A DNA stretch of 12,401 bases from Treponema sp. (GTDB lineage: Bacteria > Spirochaetota > Spirochaetia > Treponematales > Breznakiellaceae), in assembly GCA_031283505.1 (NCBI GenBank), contig JAITBO010000077.1, positions 1 to 12,401 of the forward strand, given 5' to 3'. Of the stretch, positions 1-7,656 are shown one piece after another. The notes under the pieces are model-generated. The model did not search any database. It worked only from the letters and a program-made list of their open reading frames with translations, and was not told the DNA's origin. The position numbers and the translations under genes were made by a program. Each line of letters begins with the position of its first letter. Within the stretch, counting starts at the first letter, position 1.

Positions 1-114
1 GGGGTCACCGGGGCGGGGGGCAAGGTGCTGATATTCCGCAAGGGTAGTATCCTCCGGACCGTAGCCTCCAACGAGGCGGACGCGGCTTTTGAGGAAGAAC
101 TGGGGCGTCTTTGA
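1..114 (+). CDS. C-terminal tail of an unrecognised protein (partial, 5' end outside window)
   Basis: An open frame enters from the left edge and runs 37 codons to a TGA. The residues read GVTGAGGKVLIFRKGS, then an acidic, helical-looking end (NEADAAFEEELGRL). Most third positions are G or C, as in the intact genes of the window, which supports real coding. I do not recognise the family from this short tail. The Gly-rich start followed by a hydrophobic strand could be the end of an alpha/beta domain, but that is a guess. No terminator with a T-run follows; the nearest structure is the hairpin 67 bases downstream. Confidence 0.5.
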   Translation, partial: GVTGAGGKVLIFRKGSILRTVASNEADAAFEEELGRL

Positions 115-180
115 ACAGGCGCGGAATTCCCGGTAAGGCCGGAGGGGGCGTTGCGGGGGCAGTACCCGCAGAGGGTGTAG

Positions 181-199
181 GGCGCATCAATGATGCGCC
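181..199. repeat. Perfect intergenic hairpin (8-bp stem, 3-base loop)
   Basis: GGCGCATC, loop AAT, GATGCGCC form a perfect stem. Similar GTAG/GTAGGGG sequences lie on both sides, and a wider alternative pairing (AGGGCG near 178 with CGCCCT near 215) is possible. There is no T-run on either strand, so it does not look like an intrinsic terminator. It resembles a short dispersed REP-type palindrome, but only one copy is visible here. Confidence 0.45.
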
Positions 200-248
200 T
201 GTAGGGGTAGGTGTCGCCCTGCCAACATAGACAAGAAGAGAAGGGGAA

Positions 249-672
249 GTGGAGGAAGAAGCATTTCCCGAACTATATTATAAGAGATGGCCGATAGAGA
301 CAAAAAACAACCAGATGAAACAGGAACTGGAGAACTTTAACGGGAGGTTGGTGGACAATATCAAGCAGGATTTCTACGCGATGATGACGGTATCAAATAT
401 ACTGGCCAGCAGCTTGAGGGAAGCGAACCGGAAGGCGGGGAAGGGAGGGGCTGAGGTACGAATACCGGGTTAATGTGAACCACGCGGTTGGGGTGCTAAA
501 GGGCCGGCTTATCGGGATACATATAGCCGAAGATGCGTTTGCGCGGAAGTATTTATATGGGGAACTGGTATCGGAAATGAGAGGGCGGCTTGTTCCCATC
601 CAGACGAACCGGGAAGCAGGAAGGAAAGGATAACTGAGAAAGCCGCATTTCCACTACAATCACAAAAGTATC
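249..672 (+). pseudogene. IS4-family transposase remnant (C-terminal part, frameshifted)
   Basis: The first reading segment (LYYKRWPIETKNNQMK, then LENFNGRLVDNIKQDFYA) is the C-terminal catalytic region of IS4-type DDE transposases. The family signature Y-x2-R-x3-E-x6-K is intact at about 276-320, including the catalytic Glu. A +1 frameshift in the G/A-rich run near 434-450 moves the homology to another frame (LRYEYRVNVNHAVGVLKGRL). That frame meets an in-frame TAA at 631-633. Beyond it the typical basic transposase tail (LRKPHFHYNHKS) is still readable in the same frame. The N-terminal two thirds, with the two catalytic Asp residues, is absent, since an in-frame stop lies at 228-230. No terminal inverted repeats or target duplication could be identified. 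The start given is only the first GTG in the open frame, not a true gene start. Confidence 0.8.
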
Positions 673-759
673 TCTGCCCCTGTTGTCTTTACCCTGTCAT
701 CATACTTTATAGATCACCACTCTTTTGCGTATTTCCCGGTTTTGTAGTATTCTGAATGT

Positions 760-2178
760 ATGCGTAGACTCCTCATCAAAAACGGCCTTGTGGTAACCCA
801 TGATTCCGAATCGGTTTGTGATATTTTGTGCGAAGGCGAAACTATCGCGGCTATCGGAAAGAACCTGGTTCCCGGATATGAGGCGGATTCCTCCACAAGG
901 GGGATGTCTGGCGGCATTGAAGTTATCGACGCGGCAGGGAAAATCGTCATTCCCGGAGGCGTGGATGTGCATACCCACCTCAATCTGGATGTGGGTATCG
1001 CGGTAGCCAGCGATGATTTTTACACCGGTACGGTGGCTGCGGCGTTTGGAGGGACCACCACTATTGTGGATCATCCCGCCTTTGGTCCTGCCGGATGTTC
1101 CCTTGACCATCAGATAAAGAAGTACCATGGCTTTGCGGAAGGCAAGGCGGTCATCGATTACGGTTTCCACGGCGTTATTCAGCACGTAGACGACGACGTG
1201 CTGAGGATGATGGAAGTTCTGGCCCGTCAAGGGATCGCCAGTTACAAGGTTTACCTTACCTACGCCTTCAAGCTCTCCGATGCGGAGGTCTACCGGGTTC
1301 TGGAACGGGCCAAAGAACTGTGCGTGATGATCGCTGTGCATCCCGAAAATGACGGGGTGATCAACCTGCTGCGGGATCGCTTGACCGCCTGCGGGAAAAC
1401 CGGTCCCGCCTACCATCCCCGATCCCGGCCTGCCGGATGTGAAGCTGAAGCCATTAACCGTATGATCCTCTTCGCGGAAATGGCCGACTGCGCCCCTCTT
1501 TACATCGTACATCTTTCCAACGCATTGGGGCTTGAATACATACGGAACGCCCGGCGGCGGGGGCAGACTAATCTCTACGCCGAAACCTGTCCCCAGTACC
1601 TGCTCCTTGACGACAGCCGTTATGAACTTCCGGGTTTGGAAGGGCTCAAATACCTCATGTGTCCGCCCCTGCGTAAGGTTTCGGACCGTGAAAGCCTCTG
1701 GCAGGGGCTTACAAAAGACATAGATACTGTCGCCACCGATCATTGCCCTTTCTTTTTTTCGACCCAGAAGATACTTGGCAAAGATGACTTTACCAAATGT
1801 CCCAGCGGCGCGCCGGGTATTGAGGAAAGGATACCTCTCATGTTCAGTGAAGGGGTTGCAAAGAAACGGATAAGCCTCCGCCGTTTTACGGAACTGTGCT
1901 GTACGAATCCGGCGAAACTTTTCGGGATGTACCCCAAAAAGGGCGCCATCAGGGTTGGTTCCGATGCGGACATCGTTGTCATAGACCCGGACAAAACGCT
2001 CACCCTCAGGAAAGATACGCTCCATGAAAACGTGGACTACACTGCTTATGAAGGAACGGAACTGTCGGGTTTCCCCGTATATACCGTTTCCCGGGGTGAA
2101 GTGATAGTCCAAGACGGGGTGTTTACCGGCATGGCTGGACGGGGACGGTTTATACGGAGATCTCCGCTTGCCCTTTAA
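760..2178 (+). CDS. Dihydropyrimidinase / D-hydantoinase (cyclic amidohydrolase)
   Basis: This is a 472-residue amidohydrolase with all expected binuclear metal ligands: HTH (His71, His73) in GGVDVHTHLN, the carboxylated Lys163 in SYKVYLTY, His194 in AVHPEN, His251 in IVHLSN and Asp327 in ATDHCPF. The spacings (K-H 31, H-H 57, H-D 76) match bacterial D-hydantoinases closely. A small N-terminal beta domain (1-60) and the C-terminal SDADIVVIDPD strand complete the composite beta-sandwich of the family. Members hydrolyse the ring of dihydropyrimidines or hydantoins to N-carbamoyl amino acids in the cytoplasm. Substrate choice among dihydrouracil, hydantoin or phenylhydantoin cannot be decided here. 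The length is normal and the frame intact. The start is the first in-frame ATG before the conserved RLLIKNGLVV strand, with no good Shine-Dalgarno. No partner gene (N-carbamoylase, transporter, dihydropyrimidine dehydrogenase) lies beside it. Confidence 0.93.
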   Translation: MRRLLIKNGLVVTHDSESVCDILCEGETIAAIGKNLVPGYEADSSTRGMSGGIEVIDAAGKIVIPGGVDVHTHLNLDVGIAVASDDFYTGTVAAAFGGTTTIVDHPAFGPAGCSLDHQIKKYHGFAEGKAVIDYGFHGVIQHVDDDVLRMMEVLARQGIASYKVYLTYAFKLSDAEVYRVLERAKELCVMIAVHPENDGVINLLRDRLTACGKTGPAYHPRSRPAGCEAEAINRMILFAEMADCAPLYIVHLSNALGLEYIRNARRRGQTNLYAETCPQYLLLDDSRYELPGLEGLKYLMCPPLRKVSDRESLWQGLTKDIDTVATDHCPFFFSTQKILGKDDFTKCPSGAPGIEERIPLMFSEGVAKKRISLRRFTELCCTNPAKLFGMYPKKGAIRVGSDADIVVIDPDKTLTLRKDTLHENVDYTAYEGTELSGFPVYTVSRGEVIVQDGVFTGMAGRGRFIRRSPLAL

Positions 2179-2605
2179 AAACCAAACGCGGGGGATTATC
2201 TTATTCTTTGCACCTTTGTTGTCATTATCTCTTTATCGTATTTTACGGATCACCCTACATGGTTTTTATTAGGCCGAACTTCGAGTTTTGTTACCAATGT
2301 ATCTAACAGCCAAGCGCAAGGGATTGAAGCGATATCCTTTTGCCCGTTTTGGGCTGTTGGGCAAAAGATACAAGCGTAAAGCCCGGTCCGGCGCTTGCGC
2401 CGGATGCGCCCAACATAAACTCGACATTCGGGCTATTATATCAGATTCGGGTAGGAGTTTTTTATTTTGTCGAACTCATATTATTATACCGTAATCGGCG
2501 AGAGACATCTTGCCGAATCGTGAAAACACAACAAACCGGTGCCTTGGGGATCAAGATTTGTTCTGATCCCGGAAGGGCGGCTATACTCACACGAATTCCC
2601 GCGTT
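2179..2605. other. Gene-free interval with a palindromic element
   Basis: The first hundred bases are T-rich and show neither a reading frame nor a terminator hairpin with a T-run. The middle is occupied by the REP/MITE-like element described separately. The remainder (about 2425-2605) is AT-richer and has no convincing frame. It should have carried the promoter and N-terminus of hydG, but a recognisable HydG sequence appears only from about 2606. Short open frames across the palindromic element are Lys/Arg-rich artefacts of the repeat. Confidence 0.6.
2281..2424. repeat. REP/MITE-like palindromic element with flanking inverted repeats
   Basis: Outer inverted repeats TCGAGTTT (2281-2288) and AAACTCGA (2417-2424) extend inward by TGTT/AACA with one bulged base. 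Between them lies GCGCAAGGGATTGAAGCG (from 2314), then a hairpin with a 9-bp stem (CTTTTGCCC 2337-2345, GGGCAAAAG 2359-2367). After AAGCG...AAGCCCGG comes a second hairpin, TCCGGCGCTTGCGCCGGA (2387-2404), ending in TGCGCCCA. From memory, intergenic elements with this order (GCGCAAGGGATTGAAGCG, variable hairpin, AAGC-rich link, second hairpin, GCGCC) recur in many bacterial genomes; I cannot check this here. There is no T-run, so it is not an obvious terminator. Confidence 0.55.
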
Positions 2606-3424
2606 GTGGTATTTATCGATCAAGCCTATATTGAGATCTTTTGGCGGAGGCGCGTCACGCCGAAGACGAGGCGATCAATGAAATTTTGGACAAAGCTGAA
2701 ACTTTCGCCGGCTTGAACCACCGGGAAATAGCTGTCCTGCTTACCACGGAAAAACCTGAGCATATCAAGCGTATTTTTTCTATTTACGGTATGAAATTTG
2801 AAAACGGTGAGATCCGGCGTATCAACGTGAACATTACCGCTACCACTGTCGAAAAATACCGCAAGCTCAAAGATATTGGCATAGGCACTTACATCCTTTT
2901 CTGTGCCCAGGATCTGTCAGGCTACGGGGATGAACATGGAGGACTTCCCTCATCTGGCGGACGATGCGGTTTTTGAGCGTATTGTGGCCATCATACGCCT
3001 GGCAGTTCCCTTTATGGGAATGATCCTTTCTACCCGGGAGAATCATGAGATGCGGCGGAAACTCTTACAGCTTGGGATTTCCCAAATCAGTGTGGGGTCC
3101 GGCACCGGAGTAGGCGGTTACAGCCGGCGGTACCTCAGGGAGAAAGCGAATCCCCAGTTTTTGTACCGCCTGTTACCGGAACAGCCGTACCGGTGACCGC
3201 TTTATGGCCCTGGCAAGTCGGGACAAATCAAGAATGTTTGCCTTCCCAATGCCCTTATGGCGCTTTGTGAATATTCCACGGACTACGGGGACGAGGCGTT
3301 CAAAACAAAAACCGCTACAGCTATAAGCCGAGAACTGCCCGCAATCATGAATGAAAAGATACGCCGGCGTACCGAAGAAAACCTGAAGAAGATACGGCAG
3401 GGGCAACGGGACTTTTATGTGTAA
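2606..3424 (+). pseudogene. hydG: Decayed [FeFe]-hydrogenase H-cluster radical SAM maturase HydG
   Basis: HydG makes the CO/CN-bearing iron synthon of the H-cluster from tyrosine. Its blocks are readable in order: VVVFIDQAYIEIF, then after one lost T near 2639-2642, LAEARHAEDEAINEILDKA and GLNHREIAVLL. IKRIF is then joined directly to a segment (YGMKFENGEIRRINVN) that normally lies far downstream, removing the CX3CX2C radical-SAM loop. TATTVEKYRKLKDIGIGTYILF is joined out of frame near 2902 to VPRICQATGMNMEDFPHLADD, then FERIVAIIRLAVPFMGMILSTRE. PQF (near 3160) is joined in a third frame to CTACYRNSRTGDRFMALA. One lost A near 3215 precedes SGQIKNVCLPNALMALCEY, and the gene ends EENLKKIRQGQRDFYV-stop. 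With the missing Lys codon restored, the C-terminal CX2CX22C cluster motif is intact. About 270 of roughly 470 expected codons remain. A non-functional relic is near certain; the original start is lost or unrecognisable. Confidence 0.9.
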
Positions 3425-3450
3425 GGTCCGCTAATCCCCGCTAGAACTGT

Positions 3451-4479
3451 TCATCCTACCGCGTGAAGGTACTCAATGACACGGAGTCCGTCATCAGCCC
3501 CAGAACATGGACGGCGGGCAGGGTCCCGGACGCAGGCAGCGGCGTCAGCTACCATGTTGGCAAAATAACCGGTCGGGCCTTCAAAGCCGTCCCTCGTTTT
3601 TTTAAGGGACATAAACTTTTCCGCATACGGGCTGGGACCGCTTTCCCACACTTCAAAGACGTTGTTCCCGATGCGAAGGCGTCCCCGTTCACAGGAAAAT
3701 TCCATGCCGAACACCAGGTGATCCCGTCCCGCCCCCGCCTCAATGAGAAAGGGGATGTCCGCCGCCGATTTTTGTCTCCCTGATCTGCGGCCTGTTCTTT
3801 TTCCGTCTTTATACGCCGGACTTAGACAGCCCGACAGAAACACTGTCCCTTCCCGGGAGGAAAGAGGCGCGCCGAAACACGTTTTATGCCGAGGAAGGCA
3901 TCCTGTCAGGAACATGATAGCGTCTACAAGGTGGGTCCCGTCATGCCAAAGCACATCCCTGATGCGCCGGGTCCGGCCCATGTAAAGCGCCGCCTTGACA
4001 CTGAGCAGGGCGCCTAGTTCTTCCTTTTGCAGTACCTCCCGCGCTTCGGCATAATCCGCCGCATATCGCCGCTCATGATTCGTAATGATACGGATGCCGC
4101 CGCTTTTTTGCAGCGCCGCTATTTTCCGTGCGGAACGGAGGCTGCCGGCAAGGGGCTTCTCGCAGATCACGACGGAAACGCCGTACTCGGCGGCCAGGGC
4201 GCAGTAACGAAGGTGGCTGTCCGGAGGAGTGGCTATGCAGAGGAGGGACGGCTTGTGTTCGCGGAGCATCTCCGCGGCATCGGCGTAAACCGGGACCCGC
4301 CAGCGCCCGGCAAAGAGGCTGCGGCGGGCGTCGTCAATGTCCGCCCCCGCCGCAAGGATACAATCCGGGTTCGCCGTCACCGCACCGGCATGGGTGCAGG
4401 GTTTTTCCCGGAGGCCGTCGTCTTCCAGGAGGCTTGCGATACGTCCAAGGCCCACGACAGCGGTTTTGATCGGTTCCAT
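3451..4479 (-). CDS. Gfo/Idh/MocA-family NAD(P)-dependent oxidoreductase
   Basis: This 342-residue protein opens with a Rossmann motif (TAVVGLGRIAS, Gly10-x-Gly12), has a second-strand acidic stretch (AAGADIDDARR) and the family's IATPPDSH segment. The catalytic EKP follows at residues 107-109 (VICEKPLAG), then NHERRY and WHDGTHLVDAI, whose His183 and Asp186 fit the active-site H-x2-D of the family. The C-terminal half is the usual open beta-sheet domain. Members oxidise or epimerise sugars and sugar nucleotides with NAD(P) in the cytoplasm; the substrate is not predictable. I chose the ATG at 4479 because MEPIKTAVVG places the Rossmann strand correctly, and a longer upstream frame would overlap the pump gene. 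It starts 31 bases after the RND pump stop, so it is probably the last gene of that operon. Its end converges on the hydG relic 26 bases away, with no visible terminator. Confidence 0.87.
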   Translation of the reverse strand: MEPIKTAVVGLGRIASLLEDDGLREKPCTHAGAVTANPDCILAAGADIDDARRSLFAGRWRVPVYADAAEMLREHKPSLLCIATPPDSHLRYCALAAEYGVSVVICEKPLAGSLRSARKIAALQKSGGIRIITNHERRYAADYAEAREVLQKEELGALLSVKAALYMGRTRRIRDVLWHDGTHLVDAIMFLTGCLPRHKTCFGAPLSSREGTVFLSGCLSPAYKDGKRTGRRSGRQKSAADIPFLIEAGAGRDHLVFGMEFSCERGRLRIGNNVFEVWESGPSPYAEKFMSLKKTRDGFEGPTGYFANMVADAAACVRDPARRPCSGADDGLRVIEYLHAVG

Positions 4480-4510
4480 AGTACATCTTCGGCAGGAAAA
4501 GGGCGCAAGG

Positions 4511-7500
4511 TTAGAGGGTCTGTCCCCGCTTCGCCAGCTTCTTGTCATGGCGGCTGTTGAGGATCGAGTACATCACCGGCGTTACGAACAGTGTCATGAC
4601 AAAACTTACGGTAAGGCCGCCGACAAAAGTTTTGCCTATGGGCTGAATGGTGTCCGCTCCCGCGCCGGGGAAAAAGGCGATAGGAACCATACCAAGGATG
4701 GTAGTAAGGCTCGTCATCAGGATAGGACGCAGGCGGCTGCGGCCAGCTTCCAGGCACGCTTCCTTGACCAGCATACCCCGGGCCCGGAGAGTGTTGGTGT
4801 AGTCCACCAGCACTATGCCGTTATTGACCACAACCCCTACCAGGGCGACAATGCCTACGGCGGAAAACACCGACATGGCTTCGTTACCTATTTTGTAGAT
4901 CCAGATGACGCCGATAAAAAGGAGCGGGATGGAAAAGAAGATGATGAGGGGGTCCACAAAAGATTCAAACTGGCTTGCCATCAGACCGAACACCAGAAAT
5001 ACTGCTACTCCTATGATAAAGATAAAACGCCGGTTATAGGTCTCCACCTCCACAGCTTCGCCCAGGTAACGGACATTGACATTTTCGCGGGGGACCAGGT
5101 AACGCTGCACCGTGGCCTCAAGGCGGCTCTGCATATCCGTGGCGGCTATGCCCTGGGGAAGATCGCCGGTAACGCGGACCAGACGCTCCTGGTTTTCCCG
5201 CCGTATAGAGGTGGGAGATCGGCTTTCGGTGATCTTTGCCACGTTGGACAGGGAAACCCGGCTGCCGTTCCTGCCCATCACGAAAATGGCGTCCAGATTT
5301 GGGACACCGCCCCGGCGGTCCGCATCCTGAAAACGGACGATGATGTTGATGAGCCGGTCTCCCTGGGAAATGGTAGTAGCAGTGGCGCCGTCCATGGCGG
5401 TCCTGATTTCCGAAGCAATGGCCGAAAGGGAGATTCCCAGGGCGGCGGCGCGGTCCCGGTCAACTTCGATTTGCAGTTGAGGCGCTCCCTCGTCAATGTT
5501 CACCGCCGGATTTTCGATTTCCGGCAGATAACGGATCATGATTTGCAGAATTTCGTTCGCGGTTTCCGTAAGGGCTTCCGTATCCCGCGAACTGACGGCG
5601 ATTGCCACGGAAGACGTATTGCCCATGGAACGGCCGGCCCGAAAGGCGATCCTTGCCCCCGGAAACGCGGTAAGGTAAGGCGTCAGCTTTTGTATCACCG
5701 TCTCGGGAGTGTCTGTCTGCTCCGCCGGCGGGGGAAGTGTTATCTGCACCGATCCCTGATTGTTGCCGCTCCGCCGCGCCGTAAGGACGAGATTTTTGTA
5801 GTCTTTAACATTTTCCCTCACGATTTCCGCCAGGTCAAGAACCACCAGTTCCGTCGTTTCAATGTTGGTTCCCTGGGGCATGGAAACGTTGATGTTCACC
5901 ACATCATCGGTACGGCTGCGGATAAAGAGGTTCATTCCTATGCCGTTAAACTGAAAGAGAGAAAAGGCCAGGATGCAGAGTACAAGAAGTATCACCAGCA
6001 GCCGGTGGTTCAGGCAGTAACCCAGGGCCTTCTTATAGCCGTTGTCCAGGGAGCGGAAGAAGACTTCCATTTTGTCGTCTATAAAGCGGAACAGCCGGTT
6101 TTTCAGGGGTTTTTGTTTCCGGGTATCCAGTTTAAAAATGGGACCGCAGAGAGCGGGTACCAGAGTAACCGCCACCGCCAGGGAACAGGTAAGGGAAATG
6201 ACCACCGTAAAAATAAGATCGCTGAAAAGCTGCCCCATCATCTCAAGATCGTTTTTATAAATGATAAGGGGTACGAACACGCAAAGGGTGGTGGTAGTAG
6301 ACGTGACGATGGCCCGGATCATCTCCTGGCTTCCCAGAATCGCGGCGATTTCCGGTTTGGCCCCCCGCTCCCGGTAGTTGTGGACATTCTCAAGGATCAC
6401 GATGGAAGCGTCCACGGTCATTCCAAGCCCCAAAATAAGGCCGGTCATGGTGAGGAGGTTCAGCGTAAAGCCGAACACGGACATGAACATCAAAGTAAGG
6501 AGTATGGAAACCGGAATGGAAAGACCGATAATCAGAGTACCTTTCACATTCCGCAGGAAGACGAAAAGGATGATCATGGCCAGGATGGCTCCCTGAAGGG
6601 CGTTGGAATAAACCTGATTCAACGTGGCGCTGATAAGGGACGTATCGTCCGACAGCACCGCTACGGTAATTCCCCTGGGCAGGTCTTCGTTTATTTCCTC
6701 CAGGGCTTCCTTCACCCGGTTTGCTACCTGAACAGAATTACTGTCGCTTTCGCTCTGGACCTGTATGTAGACGCCGCTCTGTCCGTTCACCGAAACCCTG
6801 GCGGCGTTGTCGTTGAAAGCCAGGGACACTTCCGCTATGTCCTCAAGGCGTACCACCTGGGAACGGTTCAGCGTTCCCGCAAGGCCGGCCTGGGGAACAT
6901 TGACGGTTTTGACCACGAGGCGCTTCACCTGGTCCAGGTCCACGAGTTCCTGCCTGGTAAGAAGCTGGTAGTCCCTGGCGCCCCGCGTCATGCTTCCCCC
7001 GGAGGTGAGGATATTCTGGCCCCGCAGGGCCGCTGTCACATCGTTCAGGGTAAGGTTGTGGGCCGCAAGCCGGTTTTGGGACACCGCCACCCGGACTATC
7101 TGGGTGGTCCCTCCGGTAACTTCCGCCGAGGCTACCCCCTCTATCCGTTCTATACCGGCCTGAATCTCGTCTTCGGCGAATATCCGCAGTTGATCCGGCG
7201 GGTAGTCGCCTCGGACCACAAGGCGCATGATGGGCATGGCGGACATATCAAAACGCCGCACCGTTGGGCTTCCGGCGTCATCGGGCAGAGAATTGGACAG
7301 ACGGGCAACCAGGGTCTGGGCATCCGCCATGGCCTGATCCATGTCCGTACCATAGGCGAAATTCAGATTGATAAAACTCGATTCAAATGAAGAGTTGCTG
7401 GTCATTTCCGTAAGCCCCTTGGAAGCTGCCAGAGCCCGCTCCAGGGGCATGGTCACGTTCCGTTCCACATCCGCCGGACCCGCTCCGGGAAACGAAGTGT

Positions 7501-7642
7501 AGACCGAAAGGACGGGCCGGACCGTGGAAGGAAAGAGGTCCACCGCGATATTCGGAACCAGCGTCGCGGCAATGCCCAAAGCCAGGGCATAAAGCACCAC
7601 AATGGTCACCGGACGCTGGACCGAATACTTCGTAATATTCAC
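4511..7642 (-). CDS. RND-family inner-membrane efflux pump (HAE1/AcrB-like)
   Basis: At 1043 residues this is full length for an RND exporter. An N-terminal helix (ITKYSVQRPVTIVVLYALALG, about 8-28) is followed by a periplasmic porter domain, a central membrane block (about 345-560), a second porter domain and a C-terminal block (about 872-1030). The internal duplication is clear. The helix-4 motif GLGMTVDASIVILENV keeps the relay Asp (411) and Glu418, but the second Asp of AcrB is Ala412. In helix 10 the AcrB lysine is replaced by Asn (VVVNNGIVLVDYTN, Asn940-Asn941). It works as a proton-motive-force-driven trimer with the adaptor and TolC-type protein encoded upstream. The GTG start at 7642 is fixed by a perfect AGGAGG eight bases upstream. 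The substrate is unknown; multidrug or lipid/amphiphile export is likelier than metal export on the general HAE1-like pattern. Confidence 0.93.
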   Translation of the reverse strand: MNITKYSVQRPVTIVVLYALALGIAATLVPNIAVDLFPSTVRPVLSVYTSFPGAGPADVERNVTMPLERALAASKGLTEMTSNSSFESSFINLNFAYGTDMDQAMADAQTLVARLSNSLPDDAGSPTVRRFDMSAMPIMRLVVRGDYPPDQLRIFAEDEIQAGIERIEGVASAEVTGGTTQIVRVAVSQNRLAAHNLTLNDVTAALRGQNILTSGGSMTRGARDYQLLTRQELVDLDQVKRLVVKTVNVPQAGLAGTLNRSQVVRLEDIAEVSLAFNDNAARVSVNGQSGVYIQVQSESDSNSVQVANRVKEALEEINEDLPRGITVAVLSDDTSLISATLNQVYSNALQGAILAMIILFVFLRNVKGTLIIGLSIPVSILLTLMFMSVFGFTLNLLTMTGLILGLGMTVDASIVILENVHNYRERGAKPEIAAILGSQEMIRAIVTSTTTTLCVFVPLIIYKNDLEMMGQLFSDLIFTVVISLTCSLAVAVTLVPALCGPIFKLDTRKQKPLKNRLFRFIDDKMEVFFRSLDNGYKKALGYCLNHRLLVILLVLCILAFSLFQFNGIGMNLFIRSRTDDVVNINVSMPQGTNIETTELVVLDLAEIVRENVKDYKNLVLTARRSGNNQGSVQITLPPPAEQTDTPETVIQKLTPYLTAFPGARIAFRAGRSMGNTSSVAIAVSSRDTEALTETANEILQIMIRYLPEIENPAVNIDEGAPQLQIEVDRDRAAALGISLSAIASEIRTAMDGATATTISQGDRLINIIVRFQDADRRGGVPNLDAIFVMGRNGSRVSLSNVAKITESRSPTSIRRENQERLVRVTGDLPQGIAATDMQSRLEATVQRYLVPRENVNVRYLGEAVEVETYNRRFIFIIGVAVFLVFGLMASQFESFVDPLIIFFSIPLLFIGVIWIYKIGNEAMSVFSAVGIVALVGVVVNNGIVLVDYTNTLRARGMLVKEACLEAGRSRLRPILMTSLTTILGMVPIAFFPGAGADTIQPIGKTFVGGLTVSFVMTLFVTPVMYSILNSRHDKKLAKRGQTL

Positions 7643-7650
7643 GGCTCGCC

Positions 7651-7656
7651 CCTCCT
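7651..7656 (-). promoter_or_regulatory. Strong Shine-Dalgarno (AGGAGG) deciding the RND pump GTG start
   Basis: AGGAGG on the minus strand sits eight bases before the GTG and overlaps the stop region of the adaptor gene. It is the strongest ribosome site in the operon and supports the non-ATG start. Confidence 0.8.

Noticed and set aside
700..2112. A minus-strand frame of about 470 codons opposite the dihydropyrimidinase
   Set aside because: Same cause: the sense strand has every metal-ligand motif of the hydantoinase family, and the antisense product shows no domain or signal.
2331..2404. The two hairpins as a CRISPR repeat pair or a terminator of the hydantoinase gene
   Set aside because: The two hairpins differ in sequence, there is no regular spacer unit, and neither hairpin is followed by a T-run.
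2288..2681. Overlapping small plus-strand frames rich in Lys/Arg across the palindromic element
   Set aside because: They are generated by the repeat itself (GCGCAAGGG...AAGCG...CGTAAAGCCCGG). There is no ribosome site, and the second frame runs into hydG homology in the wrong frame.
4480..4548. N-terminal extension of the Gfo/Idh/MocA protein by 23 residues
   Set aside because: The extension overlaps the pump's 3' end, is Arg/Ser-rich with no family match, and the Rossmann strand begins right after the downstream ATG.
4337..7390. A plus-strand open frame of about 1017 codons running antisense to the RND pump
   Set aside because: It is an antisense shadow produced by the GC-rich third-position bias of the pump gene. 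Its translation is His/Gly/Arg-rich and low in hydrophobic order, with no recognisable domain, while the opposite strand encodes a motif-complete pump.
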